Source: Dasyornis broadbenti
Taxonomy: Eukaryota > Chordata > Aves > Passeriformes > Dasyornithidae
Length of the DNA stretch: 64,000 bases
Direction of reading: 5' to 3'
Assembly (NCBI GenBank): GCA_013397935.1
Contig: VZRN01005380.1
Span: 372,001 to 436,000, forward strand
Position 1 is the first letter of the stretch; each line of letters opens with the position of its first letter. The notes beneath the pieces were generated by a model, which searched no databases, was not told where the DNA came from, and worked only from the letters and a program-made list of their open reading frames with translations. Shown here one piece after another: positions 1-12,079 of this stretch. The position numbers and the translations under genes are program-made.

Positions 1-427
1 GCTTCGTCGGAGATTGCTGCAGCATCTCTTGCTTTGTCATCTGCTACATGAGTTGGCTGTGATCTCAACTCTCGGCTTTTTGTGAGGCAGTAAGAGAGTT
101 TCTCACAGCTCAGATGAAGCACCCATAGTATTCCCAGGCCTTCCCACCTCCAAGTGATCCTCCTAATGTCTTGCTGAAAAATGTTTCAGTTCTAGAGCTG
201 CTGTACTTAAACTAATACAGATCTAAAAGGCTAACAATGGAGAGCCCAAATACTCAAAACTGGGATCCTCATAATATGGCACACTTGATGTTTAAGCAAG
301 AGCAAAGATTGGCCTGTTTTAGAGATTGTGGCTCCCAGCTAAGGAAGACAGTTTTCCAAATCTTGCTTCCAGCATTCTGGGAACAGATGCCAACTTGCTT
401 GATTCACCAGCCTGTCGCGCTGTGTGA

Positions 428-680
428 TCATAGAATCATTTAGGTTGGAAAAGACTTGACCCATCACCACCAGGTCAACCAGACCATGGCACTAACTGCT
501 ACATCCACTTTATACTTAAACACTTCCAGGGATGGTGATCCCACCAGCCTGGCCAATTTATCCCAATGTTTAACAACCCTTTCTGTGAAAAATATTCCTC
601 CTGATGTCCAGCCTGAACCTCCCCTGGCACAACTTGAGGCTGTTTCCTCTTGTCCTGCCACTAATTGCCTGGGGGAATTG
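428..680 (-). repeat. CR1 LINE 3' fragment in COX6A1 intron
   Basis: Read on the plus strand this is the reverse complement of an avian CR1 3' end. It starts with tcatagaatcatttaggttgg, continues through a degenerate ccagaccatggcactaa block and a segment beginning ctttctgtgaaaaatattcc, and ends at about 680. Divergence is substantial, so the insertion is old. It lies just upstream of the last COX6A1 exon. Confidence 0.85.
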
Positions 681-769
681 ATGTTTGAGTCTGCCTTGTT
701 CTTGGTTTCTGGTGCTGTAGGGGCTGTTCAGGAGCTGCCACTGGCTTGTTTTCTTTCTTCTTTCAACAG

Positions 770-850
770 CGTTTCCCCTGGGGTGATGGGAACAAAACTC
801 TGTTTCACAACCCCCACGTAAATGCTCTCCCAACCGGTTATGAAGATTAA
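770..850 (+). CDS. COX6A1: Cytochrome c oxidase subunit 6A1, last coding exon (partial gene)
   Basis: This is the 3'-terminal coding exon of a nuclear gene for subunit VIa of mitochondrial complex IV. A pyrimidine-rich acceptor ending in cag at 767-769 opens a phase-0 exon of 26 codons, with TAA at 848-850. The peptide carries the family's hallmark C terminus (FPWGDGN, LFHNPHVN, LPTGYED), which in the enzyme faces the intermembrane space. Exon 2 (the transmembrane helix) and exon 1 (the transit peptide) are not in the first 760 bases, so the rest of the gene lies outside the window. In human COX6A1 also lies next to TRIAP1, which supports orthology. COX6A2, the muscle isoform, is the alternative but is not linked to TRIAP1. 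Confidence 0.88.
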   Translation, partial: RFPWGDGNKTLFHNPHVNALPTGYED

Positions 851-1018
851 AACCAAGATACTGACCACGGCCAGAACTTTGGCTCTCTCCATTTTGAATC
901 AGAATGTTGAGTGGGAACCATTGTCTCTGGGATCATAATTTCAGAAGCTCTGCATTTCTTCTGTGATGAAGCTGAGTGGTGTTGTGGCCTCCATATGTAC
1001 TTGTGATGGGGTCCTTTA

Positions 1019-1024
1019 AATAAA
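1019..1024 (+). terminator. COX6A1: COX6A1 poly(A) signal AATAAA
   Basis: A canonical AATAAA lies 169 bp after the COX6A1 stop codon and is followed by a T/GT-rich stretch (gagttgttctttaacctg). It gives a short 3' UTR typical of this gene. Confidence 0.75.
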
Positions 1025-1029
1025 CAACT

Positions 1030-3336
1030 CTGAACATGAATTTGGGATTTGAGTTGTTCTTTAACCTGAATACTTGAAAGTTTTTTAGTTCAATGTTTGC
1101 TTAAAACATTAAGATTTCCCACAGAACACAATGCAGCAACAAAGGGGTTTGACAACCTGATTGTTAATACCTGTTCCTGTGTCTGATAAAAAAAACAACA
1201 GGAATGCACATGTCCAGGAATGGCATAGGACATTAATCAATTTCATATTCTTCATTGCTGGTTTAACTGATGATTCTAAATTCACAGCCAGAACTGGTAT
1301 GTAAATTAAAATTCAATATATACTGAAGCACATTCTCCATCATCAGCTATTGCAATATTAACAGTCATGAAGGTGATTTTTTTCTTGGTCCCTTCTGGCA
1401 GAGGGAGTAGCAGCAAAGATGGTGAGCTAAGCTCTTGTGTGTTTTCACAGTATTCACCCAAAGCTCTCAAATTTTCAGGTACATCAGCACATATCTTGCT
1501 CACCACTCTGCTTTCCGTAAAGCTGCAGTCTGTACAAAGTCTCTCACACAGGTTTTGCAGAAGAAAACACAATTTTGGCTCTACTGCTTATGTCTCTATA
1601 ATGTGTACTCTGTCATGCAGAAGCTGCTGAAAGTAGAAGGGATTAATGAGCCAACAGCCTATGTCTGTTCTAGTAAATCCTTAATTTTGAAGATTTGCTC
1701 ACTACAAGTCAACCACTTCCCAATTCTTTCTGTAATTTCTCTTTTATGCATGGTGTGAAACAGCTCTGTCTCAGCTGTCATTAATTCAATTCTTCCCAAA
1801 AGGAAAAACGCAGCAGCTGCTTTGGCATCTTGCTGTTGAAAGGAGTGATGGGTGGCAAGAGAGAGTCTCAAAGTGGATACTGCAGGGTGCCCTTCCCCAT
1901 GTTTCAATGTGTTTTTCATCTGCTTATCAGTAAAAGATTGCTGTAAAAGTTTTTCTGTATTAAAAATACAAGGCACTGATGGGCACAAATGTTTTAAAAC
2001 TGACAAAATCATACTACATTTAGCCCTAGATGAAGATCATAGACAAGCAAACTGGTTTTATACATTATTTCTTAAAAAATGAAAGCTACATAGTTGACTG
2101 TCTCCAGAATGCTACTTATAGATCCTTCCCTTAGATCACTGTTCTTATTTATACCTGAGCGATGCAGCTCTTTGCCAATAGCGTGTTTGTTCAGTGCTAC
2201 GTTTAACCCCTGCACTGACATTGTAGGAGCTCTCTGCACCTGAGAACAGGAGTGTGGCTCACCTGGATACATGACTAACACAGGAACAACAGCCCCAGAC
2301 TGCAGCAGTTCCTGGTCCTCTGTACAAGGCCCACAAGACTCAGCATCTGGGTTCTGTGAGGGGCTGTGGTGCAGACAGGTGAGCTATAATGTTTGAGAAC
2401 TGCACCCTTTTTAGAGGAAAACCTTTGAATAATCCTTTGTGTAGTGATTAAAAGCAGAGAGTGAAGCTTTCCTTTTTCCTCACTGTAATTCTAGAATTAG
2501 GAAATTAACTTACCCTTTGTCCCCAGACTATAGTATCTTTTTCACCTGTGTTGTGAAAGGAGAGGGGCCAGCTTTGTCCCATCCCCATGTGAGGATCAAA
2601 CCACAGGAACGTGTAATGCTAAAGGAGAGAGAATGCAGTTTCATGGTTGTGTCAGTACCTCAGGAAAGGTTGAAGTAACCTCTGCATTAAGTCTCCTCTT
2701 CAGCTTCTGAGCAGGCCACCTCCATCCCTCCTAGAGGTCACAATCAGACTCTACTTCACAGTTACCTACTTGAACAAAATATAACTTGGTTACATTTATT
2801 TTAGCCAAGTTGTTGCAGGTCCAATAGTGCTTTTAAACCATCTCTCTTGCTGACACAAAACCGTGCTTAAGCCCTTCAGCATTCAGGATCACATGAAAAA
2901 AACTTCACCAAAATTCAGCAGCATAGAGATGATAGAAAGTACATCAACCCTCTTCATATTCTTTTTAAATGTTTTCAAGTGTTACATAAATAAGCAAAAG
3001 AAATCAGTCACAAAGAACCTATCTCAGCCCACTCCAACCAGCATTCCCCCATTACAGAGTACATTCAGTAAGAAGTTAGTTCACATGGATTTTTAAGCCA
3101 TTAGATACTGAACCACCACCAACATTCACTGGAAAGGAGGCAGCAGTTACCACATGATCCAGTCTTTTCTTTCTTTCTTTTAGCTGTTTGTTTTCACAAG
3201 TAAGAGAAGATTCCTAGCTTCCTGGAAGGCGGTTAACAAAGGTCTAAAGGTCTTATCCAGGTGGCATCTATGGTACACCTGAGGATGGTGCATAGTCCAA
3301 AGGCTCATATTAGTGACTCCACCCATACAGCCAACA
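1030..3336. other. COX6A1-TRIAP1 convergent intergenic region and TRIAP1 3' UTR
   Basis: No coding exon, RNA gene or clear repeat is recognised. The part nearest 3336 should be TRIAP1 3' UTR on the minus strand. A minus-strand AATAAA (plus TTTATT at 2795-2800) is a candidate poly(A) signal about 540 bp past the TRIAP1 stop. The open frames here are short and have no family features. Confidence 0.5.
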
Positions 3337-4278
3337 TCAAGAGGAGTTTTCAGTCTTTCCTTTACTCGGGCCCATGAACTCCAGACCCTCAATGGGTATG
3401 TCCTTTTCCTTGATTGCTTTCTGAAAAGAAGAAAAAGAAAATCAAATAATTAAACTTGACACTTCTTTATAGGGCTGCATGATGTAATCTTTGGTACAAA
3501 AACACAGAATCACTGAATCAATTCAGTTGTAAAACACCTCTGAGATTGAGTCCAACCTATGACCCAACACCACCATATCAGCCAGACCATGGCCATGCCC
3601 AGTCTTTCCTTTAACACCTCCGTGCGCAACCTATTCCAATGTCTGATCACCCTTTCTGTGAAAAAATTCTTCCTCATGTTCAACCTAAACCTTCCCGGTG
3701 CAGCTTAAGTCTATGGACTCTTGTCCTATCACTTGCTGCCTGGAAGAATAGAAATTATCTTAAAAAGTGAGCTAGAAAAAGTAGTCATAAGGCTGGTTTG
3801 AATAAAGCTTCAATGTTAGAATTGCTCAAGGACATACTGAGAACTAGCTGAACTACAGTCCGGATCCTATCATGGAAGCGTACTGCAGCCTCTTCAGCAG
3901 CAGCCTCAAGAAGTTATGTACAATAAAAATACAATAGGAGACACCTGTAAAATATTCCATGACATGACCGACAGACACAGGGCGAGATAAACCCAGAGCA
4001 GCGTGTCAAGGTCACTGGTGAGGGCTGAGGCTGCTCCTGGGGTACCAGAACGGTGGTAAGAAGGGTCAGCGCAGGGTAGGACGCTCGGGGCAGGAAGCGA
4101 AGGGGGCCCCGTGCCCCGGGGTCGGACACACCTGCACGCAGAGCTGGTAGCGCTTGAAGAGCTGCCCGCAGGGATCGCCGGCGCTGTCGCCCTTGAGGAA
4201 CTTCTCGGCAAACCAGCGGTTGAAGCACTGGTCGTACTCGCGCTTCAGCTCCGTGCACGCCTCGCCCACGCTGTTCAT
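3337..4278 (-). CDS. TRIAP1: TP53-regulated inhibitor of apoptosis 1 (mitochondrial twin CX9C protein)
   Basis: Two exons on the minus strand, 4278-4132 and 3420-3337, give 76 codons plus stop, the same length as human TRIAP1. The donor follows Gln49 (CAG|gtgtgt) and the acceptor is ttcag at 3421. The protein has two CX9C motifs, Cys8/Cys18 and Cys37/Cys47, which form the oxidatively folded helical hairpin of intermembrane-space proteins. TRIAP1 partners PRELI-family proteins (PRELID1) to move phosphatidic acid between mitochondrial membranes for cardiolipin synthesis, and it is a p53 target that restrains apoptosis. The start lies 104 bp from the divergent GATC start. A CR1 fragment sits in the single intron. 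Both the family and the exon structure are clear. Confidence 0.95.
3505..3750 (-). repeat. CR1 LINE 3' fragment in TRIAP1 intron
   Basis: Reverse-complement CR1 3' end, recognised from cagaatcactgaatcaattc, the cagccagaccatggccatg block, ctttctgtgaaaaaattcttc and the final cttgtcctatcacttgctgc. It is of the same subfamily type as the copies at 428, 8715 and 49210. Confidence 0.85.
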
Positions 4279-4382
4279 CGCGGCGACCGCGCCGGGACGA
4301 GCCGGGCGCGCCGCCGAGTGACGCATATCCGGCGCGCTGCAGACGTCACGCGCGGAGAGGTGACGTCGCGCAGTGTGGCGCG
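4279..4382. promoter_or_regulatory. TRIAP1/GATC bidirectional promoter with CRE-like sites
   Basis: Only 104 bp separate the two divergent start codons. The interval is CpG-rich and has three CREB/ATF-type cores: tgacgcat at 4319-4326, gacgtcac at 4342-4349 and tgacgtcg at 4361-4368. No TATA box is visible. TRIAP1 and GATC are also head-to-head in mammals, so shared control is expected. Confidence 0.7.
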
Positions 4383-5814
4383 ATGAGGGCGCTGTCCCTC
4401 GGGCGGTGGCTCCGCACCTGGCGCGTACCCCCGCGGGGTCCCCCGCGCCTGGCGAGGTGGCATAGCGGACACCGGCCGCAGGTATCACCGCGGAGCCGGC
4501 TTGCCCCTCGCGAAGCAGGAGGGTAGAAATAGGATAAAACATGCGTTAATTTTCCAAGGAATCAGCGTGTCCCTTCCAGTAGGTTGGCGGTTGGGTTTGA
4601 CGACCTTAAAGGTTTTTTCCAGCCTTAACGATTTTAGGATTTTTTGTGAACTCTGCTTTTGATGTGTAACCAGTTTTTAGTTAAAAGAAAGTAACACTAT
4701 TAAACTTCTTAAATTTNNNNNNNNNNNNNNNNNNNNNNNNNNCATTGGTGCCTTTGTACCGCAGAAAGTGTCGGTGGAAGTGCTGGACCACTTGGAGCAC
4801 CTGGCACTGGTGGATTTCCGGGATTCGGAGGGCGTGGAGCGGCTGCAGAAAGCGATCCAGTTTGCTGATCAGCTTCATGAAGTAAACACCGATGGCGTGG
4901 AACCGATGGTTTCAGTCCTGGAGGACAGGTTCCTTTTATCTGTTAACGCATCAGACTGTTTGCTGTTGTGACCTTTTTCCCTTGGAATCACGATGCATGT
5001 GGCCCCTTTGCTCAAAACGTCTTACTGTGGTTTTGTGTGGGAGGAAGTTTTCATTGGCACGTGTAATTTTTATGTGTGAGCAAAGCAAAGATGAACTTCA
5101 GTTCTTTAATCTGTCTTGTCACACTGCCTCCCAAATACCTGCCAGTGGCATTCTTGGGTGCTTCAAAACGTTCCAGTACTTGTCTCTGTGTTTATTTAAG
5201 AGACAAAAACCAGGTTTAGAGGTAAGCCACCCTTCCTACTTCATACTCACAGAATAGCAGTAATATTTATCCTTCAGGTGTCTGTATCTCAGAGAAGATG
5301 ATGTGACAGAAGGCAACTGCACCAAAGAGCTGCTGGAAAATGCCAGAGAGAAAGTAGAGGAATATTTTGTAGCTCCACCAGGTATTGACTTGCTTAAAAA
5401 AATCTCAATCTCACTTGAATCAATCTGAAGAATATAACCTGCCATAGCTGCATTTACTTTCAGAAATACTAGTTAATAATAGGGAGTACTAAAGTAAATT
5501 ACTGTAGCCATCTGTGTAAAACAATGTGCAATTTATTGGTCCAGAAACAGTACAGAGGCTGACCTGACTCTGAAGTTACTGCACATGTTGAGCAATTCCT
5601 CACAGGAGGTCAGACAGGACTTATTTTCCTGACTTGCTTATGATATTTAGGCTGCATGTACATGGAGGAAACTGGAGAAGCACTTCCATGCTAGGTTGTC
5701 CTACTCACAAGGGAACTTACAGCTGGTCTGACACAACTTGTTCTTTGTCTTCTCTCAGGTAACATCCCTTTACCAAAGCTGGAAGAACGAGACATTTTTC
5801 TGCAGGGCTCTTAG
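4383..5814 (+). CDS. GATC: Glutamyl-tRNA(Gln) amidotransferase subunit C, mitochondrial
   Basis: Four exons can be joined in phase: 4383-4481, 4768-4928, 5278-5381 and 5759-5814, giving 139 aa plus stop (human 136). Exon 1 encodes an Arg-rich, acid-free leader, a good mitochondrial transit peptide. Exon 2 encodes the conserved helix LDHLEHLALVDF and the DTDGVEP-type segment (here NTDGVEP). Exons 3-4 encode EYFVAPPGNIPLPKL and a short tail. GatC holds the GatA-GatB complex together; that complex amidates Glu-tRNA(Gln) to Gln-tRNA(Gln) in mitochondria. Intron 1 contains a 26-base gap (4717-4742) just before the exon 2 acceptor, so the exon 1-2 junction is inferred; the agreement in length and phase supports it. 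Confidence 0.9.
4565..4645 (+). repeat. CR1 LINE 3' tail in GATC intron 1
   Basis: The plus strand reads as a degenerate CR1 3' terminus: ggttgggtttgacgacctta, then ttttttccagccttaacgat, then ttttaggatt. It is short and old. Confidence 0.65.
4717..4742. other. Assembly gap of 26 N
   Basis: Unresolved bases inside GATC intron 1, 25 bp before exon 2. No coding exon needs to lie inside it for the gene to close in phase. Confidence 0.99.
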
Positions 5815-6197
5815 TGACAGTCCAGAGCCCAAATGCCCTTTCAGTATATTATTTGGGAAAACAAAGTTTTGTGAAGTCACAGCTGAAGTACCCTGGCATG
5901 TATTTTGGTCAAAAGAAGAGCACTTGCAAGACAACTTCCAGAAAAAAGAAGGTGTTAAAGTTTAGTAGTGCTGCTGAAATATTCAGTGTCTGTGAAGCTG
6001 GAAGGCAGCACGGCAGATGACCTTGGTGCTTTTATTTAGCAAAGTGAATTTGCTATCTGGAAGTGAGAGTAAACTCTTGTCCCACTCTTAATTGTGCAAT
6101 TACTTAATTATTTTTTTAAGCATCCATAATATGTTCCTTTACATATGTGCATAAAACATGTAAGTACTGTGATACTTGAATCTTTTCAAGGGTATTG

Positions 6198-6203
6198 AAA
6201 TAA
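6198..6203 (+). terminator. GATC: GATC poly(A) signal AATAAA
   Basis: A canonical AATAAA in the context tattgaaataaagctg lies 384 bp after the GATC stop. The stretch 5815-6203 is then the GATC 3' UTR. Confidence 0.7.
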
Positions 6204-8714
6204 AGCTGTATTTAACACCACTAATCCAATCCTCTGCAAAGCTGTAACACTCTTATTATTGCTTTAGTCTCAGACTTGTCAAGATTCAGACCCTGCAAAT
6301 GCTGAAGTTTTAAAAATATACAAGCTCAGCCTAAAAGTAATTTATGATGCATATAAAAATCATAATAAGGAAATACTTCAAATTATCAATCAATATGATC
6401 AATACCACAACCATATTAGCAGATAATTCCCAGTTTGAGAAACCCTCCCTTGTTCTATCCATTTTGGCCTCCTCCTTTGACCACCAGAGAGACTGGGGAC
6501 AGTATCATTTACATAGAAAAAGGAAGAGGAATTGGAGAGTAAACTGCATGGCTGCAGGAGCTTCCAATCCAAAATAGCATCAAGTAACTATTTAAAGGCA
6601 GCAACTAAAGCAACAATTTGGACAAGATGATCCCAGATTCCCAGTGCAGCACAGGCTAAACTTAAAACTGTCAGTTCAGTGCTGCTCCCACACACTCCAG
6701 TGAGAGATCAGACTGCCTGATGCTTGTTCCCTGCAGCCCAAACTGCTTTTAAAGTGGCAAACACACATTTCCTTATGAAGAGATTTGATACAACTTCACC
6801 ACAAATAAGAGAATTACAGCCCTGACTCAGGCATCTGCAACCACCAAAACAGAAATGCTCACAGAGGGCAAATGAGCTGCCTGTGGGGGAGGACATGTCA
6901 GTGCCTCAGTGGGTCTAACGTGGTGGTGCTGGGCCTCTCTGGGCCCTGGCTGCACTCTGAGAGGGGGAGAGACACCCCTCAGGTGCTGGTTCACTTGTGT
7001 TCACTGCAGGACTCAGTAAATGGAGCCAGTTTCTCTGGGGACCATGGAGATAACCTCACTTAAACCTGCTAACATTTTTCCACCAACACAGATCTGTAGA
7101 TACAATATTGGATTGGAAGCTCTCGCATATAAATCCCAGGTCTACAAAGAAGATTTCTATGTGAAGATTTCTTCACTTTTGTGGAAAGAAAAAGAAAATG
7201 GAAGTTACTTTATTGCTAATAATGATTATTTTATGTTTTGGTAGTAACTAGGAGCCCCAGGAAAAATCTCTATTAATACAGTGATACGTTATGCAACAGA
7301 GTAAAAAAACACCTCACCCAAAAAGCGCTTACAAATCTAACCTCCACCTGTGAGAGGAATCTCATTATATGCCTTATCCATTACCCAATTTTCTTCAGCA
7401 CCTCCTCTACCCCAGCTGTCATCTTCTGTGTTTATTTGTTCTGCCTTTCCCTGCAGCTCTGTCCTGAGGGAAACTACACTTTTATATTCTTGATTAACAA
7501 GTAGGACTCTAATGTCTCTCTTTAAAGCCATGAATCTCAGGCTTTAATGTTTCTCATTTACAACGTGTATCTCACCCACACTGACATTTCCTGCAGCCAT
7601 CATCACAACTGCTCCTTCAGCAAACCACTTCTTAAATGCAGAGAAATTTGCCTGCAGCTGCCAAACACAACCACCTCCTCAGAGATTCAGGGGTGTTTCT
7701 GAAGTTCAGTGTAAGCACTATGAAGATTGTTAAATGGTTCCGTTCTGTCAGCACAAAGGTGTCCAACGAACTACTGCGAGTGCTGCAGATACTGAACACA
7801 GTTCTGTAAATTAATTACTTATTGTGGCCCCAAGACTTCAAAACTTCATGTTGCTAGCACAAAAGCAAACCTGTGAATTGCATCTCTCCTAATTGGAATG
7901 GTAAAACCTGGGAGTCAAGAGTTATTCCTGAGATATTCTAGAGTGACAAAAGTATTGTCATTATCCAGTTTCAATATTTCTGGGGGCAGTATATTCTTCT
8001 GAAGTTGCCTTAAAGTTTGCAAAATCAAAGGGTTGCTTTCAGTTATGCTGCTTTTGCTCAGAATGACACTGAGCAGGAAACTACACTGGACGAATTCACT
8101 CATTTCAAGTGAGGTGAATGACAGCTCTTGAGGTGGTTTTTAAAAATTTCTATGAGGAAATGGGAGTCCTACCAACCGGTATTTGAAAACCTCTTTTAAG
8201 TCGCCTATGCTGTTTGCTATAGACATGCTTCAGAGTCCTGTTATTAACAGATCATCAGCTGTAGAAGACTCAACAGCAATGTTCTCTCTGCTGACAAGAG
8301 TGTAAGCAGAAAGTGCCCCAGGGAGAGTGAAACTAAGAAAGCAGAGCACTGGGGATCTCTCACAACATCTTGCTTCATTTAAACAAAATAAAACAAAAAA
8401 AAACCCCACACACCTAAAAACCACCAACCAAGATAAACCCCAAACCAAACACAAACAAACGAAAAAGGGCAAGAGGTGCAGAAATAGTGAGATCTGCAAA
8501 AGATGCCATAAAAATCTGACAGATTTGGTTCACTGGAGGAACAAAATTAGCAGCTGACTTGATCATACCCAGTAAACATGAGTCAGAGATTTCTATCAGA
8601 GGTCACTCAGTCTGAATTGAAAAAACACAAGTGAAACTGGAGTGAACTGGAGAGATGATGAAGTGCCATTTACGAGCTATGGAACGCCTTCCTTTGGCAT
8701 AGGTGGGCTTCACT
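6204..8714. other. GATC-DYNLL1a intergenic region; no SRSF9 seen
   Basis: This 2.5 kb holds no RRM-like or RS-rich coding segment on either strand and no complete gene that I can recognise. The sequence is AT-rich with short A-rich runs (for example 8390-8470). In human the splicing factor SRSF9 occupies the interval between GATC and DYNLL1; here there is no trace of it. Confidence 0.6.
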
Positions 8715-8912
8715 CTCAATAAAGAGCATATTACTGAACACCATCATGTCAACCAGACCACGGCACTCAGTATCGTGTCCAGTCTTTCCTTAAACAACTT
8801 CAGGGACAGTAATTCCGCCACTTTGCTGGGCAGCCCCTTCCAATGTGTAATTCCCTTTTTCGTGAAGAAATTCCTCCTCACGTCCAACCTAAATCTCTCT
8901 ACTCAGCAGATG
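8715..8912 (-). repeat. CR1 LINE 3' fragment
   Basis: Reverse-complement CR1 sequence with the gtcaaccagaccacggcact block, ttaaacaacttcagggacag and gaagaaattcctcctcacgt. It ends about 100 bp before the DYNLL1a promoter motifs. Confidence 0.85.
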
Positions 8913-8999
8913 AGTAGCACGAGAGCCAGGACTGGAAGCTTTCCATACACAGCTCCAATCTCCATGATCATCCCAAAACATGCGCCTTGTGCTCCCCGT

Positions 9000-9277
9000 C
9001 CCTCCCAGCACGCCGGTCGCCATGGGAACGGACGCGCCGCGGGGCATCCCGGGCCGCAAGACAACGCTGCAGTAAAACCCTGCCGGGCTCCGCGCCGCAA
9101 CCAATGGGCGCTCGGGGCCCGGCAGCGCTGGCCAATGGGTGCTCGGGCGGCCGTGACGATGGCCAGTGACTAGAGGCCGGCGCGCAGGAAGCGCGGCTGA
9201 AGCGCTGCTAGGTGCGCACGGAGTCAGAGCGAAGCGCTGTTCGCTCCGCACCTCGCCGGTCCCGCAGCGCCCGAACG
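9000..9277 (+). promoter_or_regulatory. DYNLL1: DYNLL1a CpG promoter and noncoding exon 1
   Basis: This is a CpG-rich, TATA-less promoter. An RFX-type X-box, gtcgccatgggaac, lies at 9016-9029, and two CCAAT boxes at 9101-9105 and 9132-9136 are 31 bp apart. Exon 1 is noncoding and its 3' end is the donor cgaacg|gtgaggg at 9277/9278; its 5' end is not determined. The same arrangement recurs at 20199-20486 in the second copy and, broken, at 25026-25135. Confidence 0.72.
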
Positions 9278-9853
9278 GTGAGGGACTGGGCGCGGGGGGC
9301 TCCGAGAGGGACTCAGCCATCCCGGTGTTCGGGGACCCCGCGTGTCCCGGCGGCTCCCCCATGCCTGGGCTCTTCCCCGGCTGCCGCCTCCGCTCTTCCC
9401 GCATCCCCGGCATTTGCCCGCGGGACCCTTCCTCTGTAGCCGCGCAGGGCTCCGAGCCCTTAGCCGCGAGTGCCGGGCTTCCTTCGCCTTCCTCAGGGGA
9501 GGGAAGGGCCGTCGGGAACGGGCGACGGAGCGGCCGCGCTCTCTCGCGGAGCTGCCGGCCGGCCTCGGGCTCCAGCGGAGCTGGGGAGGGCGGCGAGGGC
9601 GGCGCTGCTTGTGTCGCTCCCGGCCGGAGAGCGGTTGCTTAACGTGAGCCGGCGTTTGAGCCGCCGCTGCTCGGGCATGCCCGGGGCTGTGCCTGTGCCC
9701 GTGCTGGCCAACGCTGCCCGGCCACGGCGGTGGCACCGCGCAGAGCCAAGAGCAAGCTGAGAATGACGATACCTGTGGGGCTGCTTGGCAGGTGGTTCTG
9801 GCAGGTGCTCCTGCAATTTTGATTTTTTTCTTCTTTGCTCCAAGCAGACAATC

Positions 9854-11194
<1,341 letters not shown>

Positions 11195-11415
11195 AACCAT
11201 GGACTGTTACTGAAACTTGCACCTGAGTACAGGACTGCACACTGACTCCCACCTTCAGCCTTCCTGGGGAAACAGATCTTGATCTTCAGGTCTTTTATTG
11301 TATTGTTAATGGTCAGGGATTTTGCTGTAGCAGCTGGTATTTTCATTGTGGCTATATAAAAAAGCGAAAGTGTCTTCCTTGTATTTATTTTCTTTCAAAA
11401 GATGGCATCTTTGCC

Positions 11416-11421
11416 AATAAA
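11416..11421 (+). terminator. DYNLL1: DYNLL1a poly(A) signal AATAAA
   Basis: AATAAA in the context ttgccaataaaactgttgg, 222 bp after the stop. A TTTATT at 11466-11471 could serve the convergent COQ5 transcript on the other strand, so the two 3' ends nearly meet. Confidence 0.75.
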
Positions 11422-11471
11422 ACTGTTGGAACAGGTTTATCCCTTTGCCCTCTTGCATTACTCTCTTTATT

Positions 11472-12079
11472 GCCGTGTGAATGAAGTACAAACATCCCCA
11501 CTTCTATTCTCACACCCCAAATCCATCCTTTCTTAGGAATCTTCTTGCGAGACTAATTAAAGTGGAAAGAAGTTGATGCAGAGCCCTTTTATAAGCCTTC
11601 TATTTCCCTTTGAAAGAAGTAAAGGAGTCATGGGAAAAAAATTCTTCAACTCCACAGGACAAAGATAGTAACAGCTTAGTAAAAGTCCATAGTTACTTCA
11701 TAAAATCCAAGTTACTTCTCATTAGTATAATATCCTCCTTAAAGCTCAGTAAAAAGAAAGGCATCTTATTTGAAGACTACTTGGTGTATTTCTGTATCCA
11801 CACCCAGTGGCAATTGAAGTTGCTTCACTTGTTAGCATTGCTCAGTTTTGGTCATGTCCTTTATATCGCACTTAAAGGGAAATGCAAATGGAAGAAACCA
11901 CTAGAAGAAACCACTTCTTCCACAGGCTTCTTGGTGGGGAGAGGTAACCTGTGTTCTGAGTCTAGCTGCTGAACAAGTATCGCTGAACAAGTTCTTAGAA
12001 CTCCTCTTGATACCATTACAATTCCACAGCTTTCATATCCCTCATGAAAATTACACTTTCCGTGTTTTGCTACAGAGAC
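11472..12079 (-). other. Probable COQ5 3' UTR
   Basis: No coding exon is recognised between the DYNLL1a poly(A) site and the COQ5 stop. The 121-codon open frame on the plus strand has no family features. By position this is COQ5 3' UTR on the minus strand, if the minus-strand AATAAA (plus TTTATT at 11466-11471) is used. Confidence 0.45.
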
